A DNA stretch of 64,000 bases from Tetraselmis striata (taxonomy: Eukaryota; Chlorophyta; Chlorodendrophyceae; Chlorodendrales; Chlorodendraceae), in contig VCJN01000700.1 of NCBI GenBank assembly GCA_006384855.1, positions 1 through 64,000 of the forward strand. The letters run 5' to 3'. The translations under genes and the position numbers were made by a program. Below the pieces are notes generated by a model. The model worked only from the letters and a program-made list of their open reading frames with translations. It was not told the DNA's origin and ran no database searches. Below are positions 45,701 through 56,930 of this stretch, piece after piece; the first letter of the stretch is position 1; the number at the start of each line of letters is the position of its first letter.

Positions 45701-48700
45701 AGCCTGAATGCCACAGGACCAGCGCGGGTTTGTTCGCGGGACCCAGCGCTGCGCAGACCGGCGACGCGTGCGATATCTGTTTCGCACGCAACCAACTTGC
45801 ATGCTACAGTCACCCACCCCGCTGTACTTCCAACCAGACCCAGCGGAGTCTGCCATTGCGCTTATCGCCCTCCGAGCCCGCAGGATAGCTATGTTGTACT
45901 TGTCTACAACGGAGGGCTGCGCGTTGCCTGCTGTACACGCTCATACACATATACAGCACAATCACGGTAGCCTCTGGATGCGTCGTGACTGACTGTGGCT
46001 TTATTCGTCAATTGTTAATCGATAGCCAACGACTCTCCCACTGCCCTCCAAGACCAGTACTGTGGGTAGATATGATGGGTTGATATGCGATATGGAGTCT
46101 TTAGCAATGGTGGTCATGTCTAGCATGTCGTGGTCATGGTACTTTGCGATCCGTCCCTGCGGCGGTCAGGCCCTTTTTGCAATCTGGGTTACCTGTACAG
46201 ATAACGGTCAGATACAGGTACGTACGATATCTCCTTGCGACCTCCCCCTTGCGGCATGCCCCGTGCTCATCTTCCCTTTATTCCGGTTCATCTGATTCCC
46301 GAAAACTTTGCAGTAAAATCCTGTGATCTCCGTAGCCTCGGCTGAATGAAATACATTTCGGGTTTGGTGCCCTTCGCGGTCCGGTGACAGGGAATGTGCA
46401 GGTACTTTTCCGGACAATTTTCTCCTGATGGAGCAACCGTCTAAATAACTCCGTGTATTCCCTTTTTCCGACCCCGGATACTTCCAAAATTCCGACATAT
46501 AGGTAATTTATCTCCCATACTTCTAGCAGATGCTTCGTCTGCCATGATTTATCCCCACTTAAATCATCTTATTGGATTCCCGTAAACTAAGCTTGCGCAT
46601 GTGACCCGTCCAGTCATGCAACATGGTGTGGCTCGACTGCATGGGCCCGGGAGCACGTTGTGCTCGACGCTGCTGTCACATATGTCTTCCGGACAGCACG
46701 GCGTTCTTGAAACGTCAATATCGCGAGAATTTCCTCGTACACGCCGCGAAGCGCTTTTAGTACTTGGTGAAATACACCCACAAATCAAATTCAAGGACGA
46801 AAATTAAAAATCCGCCATGGTAAACCTCTTGGACACCGTCGAAATAGTTGGGTGCACATTTGTGTCGGGTAAGATCGGCCCGGGACCGAACCTCCTCCGG
46901 TGTAATTTGGTTTAGTTACAAGTACATCACAAATAGTATGTTACATTTGGGGACCGTCGAAACGCGGACGACAAATTTTAAAACGGCACCCTATAATATT
47001 TTACCGGCGTTTTTGGATTTTTGATGTATTTCAATGAGCTGCAATACTTACGATAGTATATCGGGTACTCATATGCGAACACGACGCGCACGGTCTCGGC
47101 TGATCGGGAACGCCGTGGAACTCCATCGCTGCCCATGTCGCGGTCCAACAAGGCTACGTGGCGCATGCGGGAGCAAATAAAGTTCAGGGTTGACGCCGGT
47201 CCGTTCCTCCCAGCCGGTGGCGACGCGACACCGCTTCGTGCCGCGCGTCGTTAAGGAGGGCGGGTGGCAGCGAGAACCTGCTTGCCTTGCACAGGAGCCG
47301 CCGGCGGACTGCGGCGTCGCTAGTGATCACCTCATGCAAAGCAACCTACGTCGTCGCGCGGATTCAGTCCGCGCAGCCGCTCTTGTCACCCACTAGACGC
47401 GGAGGTGGACTCCGAAGATTTAATATGTTGCATTGCACATTTTCTCGCCGCCTATCCATGCCGGCTTGCGCGGAAAGTATTTTAGGCCGGCCGGTCGTCA
47501 ATTGCCGGCCTCCTCGTCGGGCCCATCCGCGGCGGCGCGGCTCGGCGCTAATAATCGACTTATGGTCGACTGCATGTTACTTTTTTCCCGCCTTCCCCAG
47601 TTATTTATACTTGCCGTGCACTCTTGAACGCTAGCGACTATTCATATAGCGATTAAACAAATCCATAGATCTTTTTGTACATATGTATTACGAACATACC
47701 GTATGAACACAGATCATGATAACCAAATATATAGTATTACCAACTATCTCTATATGGGCTAGCCGCAAATGGCGATGAATCGGGAAATCACCCGAAAAGG
47801 CACAAGTGCCTTCATGTTTTTCCGCGCCAACAGTTAGGGTTACCATCACTATAACCCTACATGCATATTGATCTAAATGTGCTTATGGGGTTTTCTAACG
47901 GATTAAAGTTGTCCTAGTGCGACCCGTACGTACGGTCTGTAGTGGTTTCAAGCGGTTACCATCAGGTTTTGGTACGGGCTGTCCCATTGCCCGCGAGCCA
48001 TGCGCTCCCGGCCGGGGAGCTACTTAGGACAGCCACCAGCAGCTCGTCTTCCATCTTGCAGCTCGCTGCCCTCGGCAGTAGCGGCTTCACGTACTTGTGT
48101 GCGCGAGGGTCACTGAGGCTGAACAAGCCCGCACCGAGGTTCATCCACCCGGTAGTGAGTCGTCGGTCGTGCCGCGCACATGCGTTATAACATTAGACAG
48201 CGACAGACAGCCCCTCGGTAATGTATGTGGTTTTCCCTACTCGCTCGTGACTCTTAGTGAGTGGTTGTCTCTTATCCATTGGCTTGAACTGCAACCCCTC
48301 CTGCCGCCCTCGCTTCAAAGCGCTGCAAACACTGCTCGTACCGGTCGTCTTTGCCGTATGGCCGCGCGCCCTCAGCACTCGGCACACGAATAGCGGCGGC
48401 CCCTACCCCTCCTTCCTCGGCCATTCGCCTCGCCGCCGAAGCAGCCTTCTTGCTAAGGATGCGCGGCCTCCTTCGCCACGCGTGGCTACCGCAGTCTTCT
48501 CCCGTTTCAACGCACCGAGCCCACCGGCGGAACGAATTTCTCGCAGCGGCCCATCGCCCTCGTTGTTTCAGCAACGTTTCCACCACGATTCCGCAGCTTG
48601 ATTGGCGCAGCTTCTCTATCCTTAAGCAGCGTGCTGCTTGTTGCCATGATCTTGCGAGTTGTGTCGACAATTCTAGACAACTGTGTCGGCTGAGTTTTGC

Positions 48701-49329
48701 TGGGGGTTAAGGGAGACCGAGAGAGAAAAGTGTCGGCTTGTAGCGCTGCGGGAAGCCCAATGTCTTCCGATGTAGAAAGCCCGATGGGCGTGCATATGCA
48801 CCGCGGAACTTCCGCGGGTATCGGCATAAAGCGGGTACGTGGGTATTCGGCGTGTTAAGTGATATTATACATAACGTCATGGATGAGTTTACATTACGTC
48901 ATACACCTGGGCCCACGGATGCCGTGATAAAAAGACACGGCATAGTATAATTGCCTTTACCACGGAATCCTAGGATTTCGGGCGCGCCCCTTATTATAGT
49001 GTACGATATAAATCACGACATTAAGTGCAGTTCTATGCTAGGGCGCCATCGATCGGCTCCACAACCCGCACTGGAAATAATGGGGGCACTAGCGGGCGAT
49101 CACGCAAACGGTGAACATACCAACGACTCACATCCGTGTATTTCATGATGTATTTCATGCAAGTGGCGCGCACCCAAAGCTAAAAGTTAGCCAAAATGTG
49201 TCACACCCCATCCCACTACATGCGTCAAAAATAATGAACGAGTTTTAAATTTAACTCGACTACTTCAAATGGGCGGTGCCCCACGCATTACAGCGAGCCG
49301 TTCGATACCGGGTATATATAACAAAACAA
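45701..49329. other. no gene recognised
   Basis: Nearly 3.6 kb. Possible upstream exons of the previous gene may lie before 46000. The rest alternates between AT-rich and mixed sequence. A GC-richer island at 47950-48700 is open on both strands but has no domain I recognise. TAGCGACTA-type words occur at 47630. Confidence 0.4.
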
Positions 49330-49420
49330 GTAGGCGTCATTGTCACTTTCGCGCTGCGGCCTGAGCGTTTTAAAAGCGACACTCTTCGTGTGTGCGCGGG
49401 TTCGATTCGCCGTCGCCACA
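49330..49420 (+). other. tRNA-like remnant
   Basis: GTAGGCG at 49330 can pair with the CGCCAC stretch near 49415 in six of seven positions. A GGTTCGATTCG box matches the RNA polymerase III B-box in ten of eleven positions, and ACAC-TCTTC-GTGT resembles a long variable arm as in Leu or Ser tRNAs. The T-stem and anticodon stem are poorly paired, so this is a pseudo-tRNA or a tRNA-derived repeat head rather than a working gene. Confidence 0.35.
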
Positions 49421-49483
49421 TTTCCTCTTAGTCAGGCGAGCCCGCCGCGCGCGAACCACGGTGCCCGGACTTAGCGCGGGAGT

Positions 49484-49966
49484 GGGGGCATGGGTGGGCG
49501 CGGGAGTGGGCGCGGGGGGTGGGGGCAAGGGTGGGCGCGGGAGTGGGCGCCGGTGTGGGGGCAAGGGTCCGGCGCAAGAGTGGGCGCCGGGGTGGGGGCA
49601 GGGGTGGGCGCGGGAGTGGGGGCCGGGGTGGGGGCAGGGGTGGGCGCGGGAGTGGGCGCCGGGGTGGGGGCAGGGGTGGGCGCGGGAGTGGGCGCGGGTG
49701 TGGGGGCAGGGGTGGGGGCGGGAGTGGGCGCCGGTGTGGGGGCATGGGCGGGCGCGGGAGTGGGCGCGGGTGTGGGGGCAGGGGTGGGCGCGGGAGTGGG
49801 GGCGGGTGTGGGGGCAGGGGTGGGCGCGGGAGTGGGCTCGGGTGTGGGGGCAGAGGTGGGCGCGGGAGTGGGGCCGGTGTGGGGGCAAGGGTCGGCGCAA
49901 GAGTGGGCGCCGGGGTGGGGGCAGGGGTGGGCGCGGGAGTGGGGGCCGGGGTGGGGGCGGCTAAGA
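49484..49966. repeat. G-rich 12-bp/36-bp minisatellite
   Basis: Twelve-base steps of the GGGGTGGGCGCG type combine into a 36-bp repeat of three step variants, about 13 times. Because the unit is a multiple of three, several frames stay open on both strands (GVGA or PTPA peptide repeats). These are by-products and not called as genes. The plus strand has closely spaced GGG runs throughout and could form G-quadruplexes. Confidence 0.92.
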
Positions 49967-51232
49967 TCCGTTTTATACTACGCAATCACCGTCGGGAGGG
50001 TAGGGGGTGCCTGCCTTACTTCCTCCCTCGAGCCTCCCTTGGGGATCCTAACGTGAGAGCTCGGCGAGCGGGTGAGATGGAGGCATCATCGGCGGACCGC
50101 AGCCGAGGCTTGCGGTTTGCCACATCTAGGGCGGTGGGGCGATCAGCGCCGTGACCTGCGGCATATTTTCAGCGATGGCGGCAGACAAACAAAGATGGAC
50201 CCAAGACGAACAAAAAATGCGCGGTGCCGGTGCATTATCGATGTACATGTAACACCATTCGTAATCCATGCACTACCAATTAGCGGTAGTCGCTCGTACT
50301 AGCGACTACATGTAGTTCTCCGGAAAGATCACAGTTACTGGTCACGTGATGGAAGGAGGCGGGCTTTTGGAAACGAAAGAAGAAGCCGGAAGCTTGAGAT
50401 GTAACAACACTATATATTTGTTCCTGCCTACTATTGTTAAAGATGGCGAGCATGCTGTAAAACCATGTAGTAAAGTCGGTTTGCTTTGAGTAATAAAGAG
50501 CACGCAGCAGACTAGCACGTTGTAATCAATTTCAATTTTAATTTCCACGCACACCATTTACAACCAGACTATGACCTTTATGTTGCAGTTTTTAGCGCAG
50601 TTTATTGCTGCCCGGCAACTTCCGTTATTTTCCCAGCACGCACCAGCGGGCGGATATCACTGAATTTTTGAAGCGCACACGCCAAGCGCGGCCATGGGCT
50701 TGCGACGCAAGATGGGCGCAACACCACCCCGCATGATTTCAAAGCATGGCATATAAATACGTAGATAATAACCATAGATGTACATCGCGTACATGCGATG
50801 TAACACATTTACATCTAGCAAGATGCATCATTTCACTACCAATGCTAGATGTATTTACATCTATGGTTATTATCGATGCATCTAGCGTATGCATATGGCC
50901 ACCATACGCCATCACATTCATTCTGTGACAACTAGGGGCGGCTAGCTCGAGGGGAGATGAGGATATGGTTGCTATGCCCATAGGGCAGCAATCGGTTTGG
51001 CGACATGTGGCGTGCAGCCACCACACAGATTAATACCCACTCGTTCATTACTTTTGACGCATGTGGTTCGTGTACCGGTACCGGGACAAAACATCAAGGC
51101 GCTAGGAAACGCCCGCCACTACTACTACGGCAAATGCGATGTGGATGAAGCAACAACATCATAAGGGGATGCGGAATGAGCACGAGCAGCATCACGCAGC
51201 AGACATTTTACTACTGATGTACCAAAGCACAT
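49967..51232. other. no gene recognised
   Basis: No recognisable coding content. A short inverted repeat around 50772-50880 (ACCATAGATGTA pairs with its complement near 50865) could form a long-loop hairpin. Confidence 0.4.
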
Positions 51233-51237
51233 AATAG

Positions 51238-51784
51238 TGTTGGGATAGTACCTCGTACATTCTTGTGGTGTGGTCCTTGACCCGGTCCAGACCGGTATAC
51301 AAGCTCTTAATACCTACAACATCGGTTGATGACATCCAAGTCCGATCGGCATCTGTTTCGAGCTTGGTTTCTCAACATGGTTTCGGAGCTAAAGTGGCCA
51401 ACCTGTATGGCAATAGACCGGGGTTCTATTCGCCCTTGAAGCATTCCGCCTTCTTCCGCTCAGCTGTATCCGGTGTAAGTCCGATTCGCAGTCTCCGTCG
51501 ATGCGATCTCCAATTCCCAAGATTCTCCTATATCAAGGCTTAAGTGCGGATGATTCCGGCTCCTATGGCTCAGGTCCTTGGCTCTCTACCCATACTTACC
51601 GGTCCTCCCTCTCCTCGGAACCAGGAGGGTGTTGGGACAGTACCTGGTACCTGGTACAGTCCTGTGGTGTGGTCCTCGGCCCGGTTCAGACCGGCGACGG
51701 CGGTACCGGTATACAAGCTCTACAATATCGGATGATGACGTCACGTCCGATCGGCATCTTTTTCGAGCTTAATATATCTCAGTA
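51238..51784 (+). mobile_element. miniature LTR element (TRIM) with target duplication
   Basis: Two terminal direct repeats, 51238-51377 and 51630-51784, both begin TGTTGGGA. The left one ends in CA. Directly after it, TGGTTTCGGAGC (51378-51389) has the form of an initiator-Met-tRNA primer binding site. Directly before the right repeat, AACCAGGAGGG serves as a polypurine tract. Both ends are flanked by AATAG (51233-51237 and 51785-51789), a five-base target duplication. The internal part is only 252 bp with no gag or pol, so the element depends on another element's proteins. Confidence 0.88.
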
Positions 51785-51789
51785 AATAG

Positions 51790-52419
51790 TATCCTCGTAC
51801 ATACTACACAGCCGCGAGGCGCGGCGTTTCGGATATTAGGGGCGTCACCGCCGTCATAGCGCCATTATTGCCCGTAAAACACGCGCGCCTAGTTGTACAA
51901 ATATGTTTGTTTTGAAAAAAACAAAGTTAATTTCGAGCAGCACACGGTCGTACCGGTACGTTAAAACGAAATCCTACTGATGCAGCAAGAGTTCGCGCGC
52001 GCCGACGACGATTCGCCAATGCATCAGGCTGCTCTGAGATATAGTATGTGTGCATGCCGGGTGCTGACGGCGATCTGCGAGGCAGCGCGGCGGCAGCAAT
52101 AACAGTGCCTGTCTTCCACTCTTCCTTGGGGTGGAGCTCACGGGTACACGCAGTGTCATGGAGTAGCGGCGGCAACATTGCCTGAACGGAAGTGGGGGAA
52201 AGGCGTTATCCAGCAGCAGCTGGCGCACCACCCGCCGCCGCCGCCCTCTGCCTTGCTGGCATCCGGAAACAAAACGTCGATTTGCTGACGCTGGGTCTCC
52301 GTCGGCCCCTCGGTGAAGCCGCTGTTACACCCGACCTCTGCCTTTGGGGGACAGAAGCTCCGCGTTACCTATCACGGCGGGGCCAAGCTCGTGTAAGGGG
52401 GTTCAGGTCGGGACGGGCG
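51790..52419. other. no gene recognised; 5' flank of the phosphatase
   Basis: The last 250 bases are GC-rich and probably hold the promoter and leader of the phosphatase gene. No credible coding frame is seen. Confidence 0.4.
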
Positions 52420-53882
52420 ATGGATCGGCAGGCGGACAAGCGCGGGGACGGCGGCAACGACGGAGGCGCGGACCACAGGGGCGACGCCTTCCTGGACGAC
52501 GCGGATCCCGATGAGCTGGAAGAGATGGAGGACTGCTTACTGCACACGATCCGGCAGGGGCTTTTCCTGGGCTCCATGCAAGCAGAGGCAAACCTTGAGG
52601 CGATGCGGGCGAAGGGCGTCACCCACGTGCTACAGGTCCGCGCCCGACGCGGCGATGCCGCTGGACTGCTCGAGGGCGGCTGCGTCTCGTGCCACTCGTG
52701 GGAGACAGAGTACTCAAATAATTGCACGTAATGCACCCCCGCTGAAATGCCGCTGGAATCGCCGTTCCCACTCCGTGCCTCTGCTGCGCAGGTGGGGGAG
52801 GGGCTCACCCCGTCGTACCCCGAGCTGTTTACCTACAAGGGCATATACGTCGACGACGACGAGGTGCGTTCACGCCTGCGTAGCTGCCGAGCCTTACGCT
52901 GTGACCCAGTGGCTCATCACCCAACACCCATCGCGCCAAGTCGTCGTGCTCGTATGGCGAGCGCCGTTGACCCGCGACCCTTGTGTCCGTGCTCTACCAG
53001 CGCGAGGACTTGGTGGCCCACTTTCCGAAGTGCTTTTCGTTCATCGAGGAGGCATGTAGCAGCGAGGGCGGAGGTATGTGCACACCTGCCACACACCACC
53101 CCTTACTCACGCAACCCGCTTATCGCCCCTGCGTGCGCATTCCCGCCATCCCTCGCCGCGCCAACTTACATGTGCGATGCTGTGTCTATGGGTAGAGCTG
53201 TTTGGGGCGGGGCGAGTGCTGGTGCACTGTGCTGCTGGCTGCTCCCGGTCGGCTACCGTCTGCCTGGGCTACCTGATGTGGAAGGATAACCTGACCTTCG
53301 ATGAAGCGTGGAGGGTGCGTCGGCGCTGTTGAAGTGACTATACTTCCTTTGCATCCTCTGTTGGCTATGTCTCCAGGCAGCCCAACCGGCAGCCCCGGCA
53401 TACATGGGCAGCATTGGCTTGTACAGATGCCGGCAGATCTCCAAGAACCCTTATTATAAGCCTCAGATTGGGATTCTATGCAACCTATATAAACATCCGC
53501 TTTACTTCCGGTACATGCGCGTGTAGATTCAACCTGTGGCATGTAGGACGAGTGCATATTCGCAATGTTCATGTTGCCGCGCTGGCACCCGTATTTCTTG
53601 GCTTGGTTGTGTGTTTAATAGACAATTTCCGGTTCGCATTACTATTTTCTCAACCAACCAACCCCACTGCGCGCTGGGGTACAGGTGGTTCACGCCGCTC
53701 GGCCGTGGATCTGCCCCAACGACGGCTTCAAGAAGCAGCTTCGCGAGTTTGAGCGGCTCGGCTGCGACCTGGCTAAGTGGAGGGCATGGCGGCACGTGGA
53801 GCCCCAACAGCACGAGCAGAACCGGAGGGCGGCCGCGACGAAGATGGTGCTGGACCGCAGCAAGGTGCTGGACGGCTGCTAG
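52420..53882 (+). CDS. dual-specificity protein phosphatase
   Basis: Five exons (52420-52635, 52792-52863, 53001-53073, 53196-53314, 53685-53882) join in phase to a 225-residue protein. The first 35 residues are polar and acidic. A DSP fold follows: LFLGSMQAEAN at about 48-58, GVTHVLQ before the first intron, and the YVDDDE loop (91-96) that supplies the general-acid aspartate. The signature HCAAGCSRS (131-139) has catalytic Cys132 and Arg138. Members of this family remove phosphate from Tyr and Ser/Thr; the target here is unknown. The C-terminal 60 residues are a basic and acidic helix without a known domain. The start ATG lies in GCGATGG. Unlike the other spliced genes here, none of its introns has a long C or G run. 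Confidence 0.88.
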
Positions 53883-55120
53883 CTTAGTAGGGAAGGGCAT
53901 TAAACCTGATAGTATTGCGTAATGTTTAGTGGCCTGGCGGTGTCTTGGCTATTCAAAGATATCCGGCACTTTTTTGCGGCCAGCACGTGGAGATGTAAAG
54001 TGAAAGCGATGACAACAGCGGTCGGCGGGCTGTTCAGATTCTTTATTAGATGGGTGTTGCAGAGGACGTTTCTTATGTGCCCCCCCTGCCAGCGGGGACA
54101 TTCAATTTCCTCGTTTCCCATGGCCCACCTAGCACAGCCGACTGGTATATATATTATAATGTGCATACTCGTAAACCCATAACCCTGTGCAGCAATTCAC
54201 CGCTTGTGCAGGGAACTAGGGAGAGGTGGAAGATGACACAGGTACCGTCAGCCGTGCTAGGCACAACCTCGGCGCTCCGTCCTGGTGCGGCATGCCACGA
54301 TCTCACGCTCGAGTCTGAGCTGGGGAGTACTTCCAAGTTGTACCGTTGCCACCTGTACGCAAGGGTGCCGGCGCGAATGCCGTTTTAATATATTTATGCA
54401 TTGCTCAATAGTACGATTGAACACGGATAGTGAATGCAGTCGTGTCACGGGATTTTGTAACAACGCGGTCACCGGTCTATACAAAGGGTATCCTAGGGCG
54501 CTCACGGATGCCGCTGCGGTCACAAGAAGAACACCGGGGACAAGAGCCTGCCCGACCTGCCCGAGGTAAAATGTGGACAAAAAGTAGCGAAAGGACCGTA
54601 TACCAAATGTTCTCATCGGTTGCATGCACGTACGGTCTGAAGCTTATTGTACCAAGGGTCCATATCACTCGCAGTCTGCCTGTGTTTTGTTCGGATTGCC
54701 AGCGGTGGATGTGACCCAGGTATACGGCACTTATTCTTCAAGCCCACATGAGCCCCTCCCCCAAACGCCGCAAACTACACCCATGCCGGGGAGCAGGGGA
54801 CTCTTGGCTGCGCGCGGTACTGTGCCAGCCCTCCTCTGCCTCATCCCCACCACGCATACGGCTGCATCTCACCGACAGCTGGTTCGGCAAGTCTGGACCC
54901 CACAACTGACAGTCTTATCCATGGTGTGCAGGCGGCCAGGAGGGCCCCATGAAGAGCAGGGGGGGGGGGGGGGGGGGGTAGATTGTTTGTACTATTGACA
55001 GTTGCTGCCGGCCCAACAGTGCCTGCTGTCTAATGTGCTATCAGCCGCCCCTCCCCTCCCCCATCCCCCAGGGGGTGCGCCCCGGGGTGGCATATTTGTC
55101 GCATTTGCGCGCACGTCGCC
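53883..55120. other. no gene recognised
   Basis: Mixed-composition DNA between two genes that point toward each other (convergent), so it should hold both 3' untranslated regions. A G run lies at 54959-54978. No coding content is recognised. Confidence 0.45.
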
Positions 55121-56335
55121 TCAGACGGACGCCATCTCAACGATCATCTTGTCATAAATCTCGCCGGCCTTGTCCAGCTTGCCCCACTCCGTGTACATGT
55201 CGGCGAGCACACCGTACGCGTCCGCCAGCTCGGGGCGCTCCTCCCCTGGCGGCAGCATCGTCTCGCAGAGCTCGCACACGCGCAGCAGGTTACGCTCCGC
55301 CTCCTCGTACTCGCCCAGCTGCTTGGCGGCGGCGCCCAGCCCGCGGCGCGCCTTGCGCTCCGCCTTCCAGGGGGAGTTGAGCTTGTTCCCCGCGGAGGCG
55401 ATGCTGACGAGCGCGCGCTCAAAGCAGGCCTTGGCCTCGTTTGCCCTCTTCTCCTTCAGCAGCTTCTTGCCCTCGCGCAGCAGCGCCACCACCTCCTGCT
55501 GGCTCTCGTTCTCCTGGCGCACGACCGACCGCTCGCTGTGGACCTCGCGGTTCATCTGCTTGCGCATCGTGCGGTTCGTCTGCATCAGTTTGATGTTGAG
55601 CTCCTCCACCTGCTTGGAGCGCTCGCGCGCCGCCCAGCCGCCCGCTCCCGCGCCGATCAGCGCCACCCACTGTCGACAGGCGAGTACATTGGACAGCCAC
55701 ACGCGACAGGTAAGCCCATGCATTCTGCTGGCCCACCCACCATACCAAGCAATGTGAAGAAGGACACAATGGCTGCCAGGATTTCCAGAGAGGGCTTCAT
55801 GCAAAATCGCAGATATAAATAAAGGCGATAGTCTCCGTAGGGTGGCAGCATATGACTGCGGTACCGGCAAGGCTTTTTATGCCCCCCCCCCCCCCCCCCC
55901 CCCCCCCTCTCTCGCACCCGGGCGCCGCGATTGCTCGCGGCCGGAAAACGCTCGAAATGGCTTTTCAGCACGCACCTGGCCCACAAACACGCCGTAGATG
56001 AGGTCCTTGTGGTTGACCTTGATGCCACCAAAGTCGACGTCGAAGGAGGACGTGAGCTCCTTGTCTACCGTCTCGACGCGCTCCACCTCCGTCATCAGGT
56101 TCACGCCGTTCGCCGCGCCCGCTGGCAGCGGCGCCAGGGTCCCGAAGCTCAGGGCCGCCGCCGCGGCCAGGCTCACCGCCGCCTTGGCGAACGCAGGCGC
56201 TTCCGTGGACGCCGGCTCGGGGCGTCCGGCGCGCACGACGAAGCGACCCGGCGTGTGACGTTTAGCTCCGGCGGCGGGGCGGGCGGCTAGCACGCCGGCA
56301 TTGCCCAGCGCGGCGAACATGGCGGAGGGGGCCAT
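55121..56335 (-). CDS. FLU: FLU-type TPR regulator of chlorophyll synthesis
   Basis: FLU binds glutamyl-tRNA reductase at the plastid membrane and holds back tetrapyrrole synthesis in the dark. Two exons on the minus strand (56335-55976 and 55669-55121) give 302 residues. Exon 1 has an Arg/Ala-rich transit peptide and an AAAALSFGTLAPLPAGA hydrophobic stretch like a second plastid-targeting signal. Exon 2 begins with a membrane-anchor segment (WVALIGAGAGGWAAR), then a coiled coil (SKQVEELNIKLMQTNRTM). Three TPR-like repeats follow, the second with ARRGLGAAAKQLGEYEEAER and the third with YGVLADMYTEWGKLDKAGE. This order of anchor, coil and C-terminal TPRs is that of FLU and its algal relative FLP. 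The intron (55670-55975) holds a C run (55882-55907). Confidence 0.88.
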
Positions 56336-56864
56336 AATACCGGTAGACCACACGGCTGGTCGGCAGAGGTAACCCGCGTGCCGAGTTGGGGTAGCACAAT
56401 CGGCTCCGCTGACAGGAAGTGAAGGGGGTGGACGATACTGCAGGAGCCTACAGCTGTCGGAAAGGCGCAGCGGAGGCTGTCGGCAGGGGCTGCAGTGGCT
56501 GTCGTCGTGCTGCTGGTGTCGTCCCAGGCGCAGGTTGGGGCTGGCGGCCGAGCGCGGCGGGCACGGGCCAAGGCAGCGGCGCGAACGACCTCCGTGTGGG
56601 TGCGCAACATTGTGACGATAAGTACTGACGAGCACTGCCCGATCTGTCACTTTGCGCGGATATCTGAATAGTACCTCGTATTTATCGAATGCAGTCATTG
56701 TACGTTATCGTAGACTGTGGAAGGCACACTTGGTTGCCAGCATGGACCATATCGGATCTTCACAGCGTCGATCCATGCTGTCGATCACGCGCGCGGGATT
56801 ATTGGAACATTTAGAATCACGTGACCAGGTGGACACCATGATCAGTTTGATCACTAATAATAAT
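56336..56864. other. no gene recognised; promoter side of FLU
   Basis: GC-rich for the first 270 bases, then AT-rich up to the LINE 3' end. No recognisable feature. Confidence 0.4.
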
Positions 56865-56930
56865 TACATGAGCTAGCAGCAGAAGGCGATATCGGAAATC
56901 ACCAAAATAAAAGGCAATCAGAAAGGTCCT

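Noticed and set aside
47942..48710. GC-rich block with open frames on both strands
   Set aside because: No domain, no consistent frame and no splice pattern linking the frames; left as unexplained DNA.
49392..50154. Long GVGA and PTPA peptide-repeat open frames
   Set aside because: A 36-bp minisatellite with unit length divisible by three keeps several frames open on both strands; no start context, flanking domain or codon signal.
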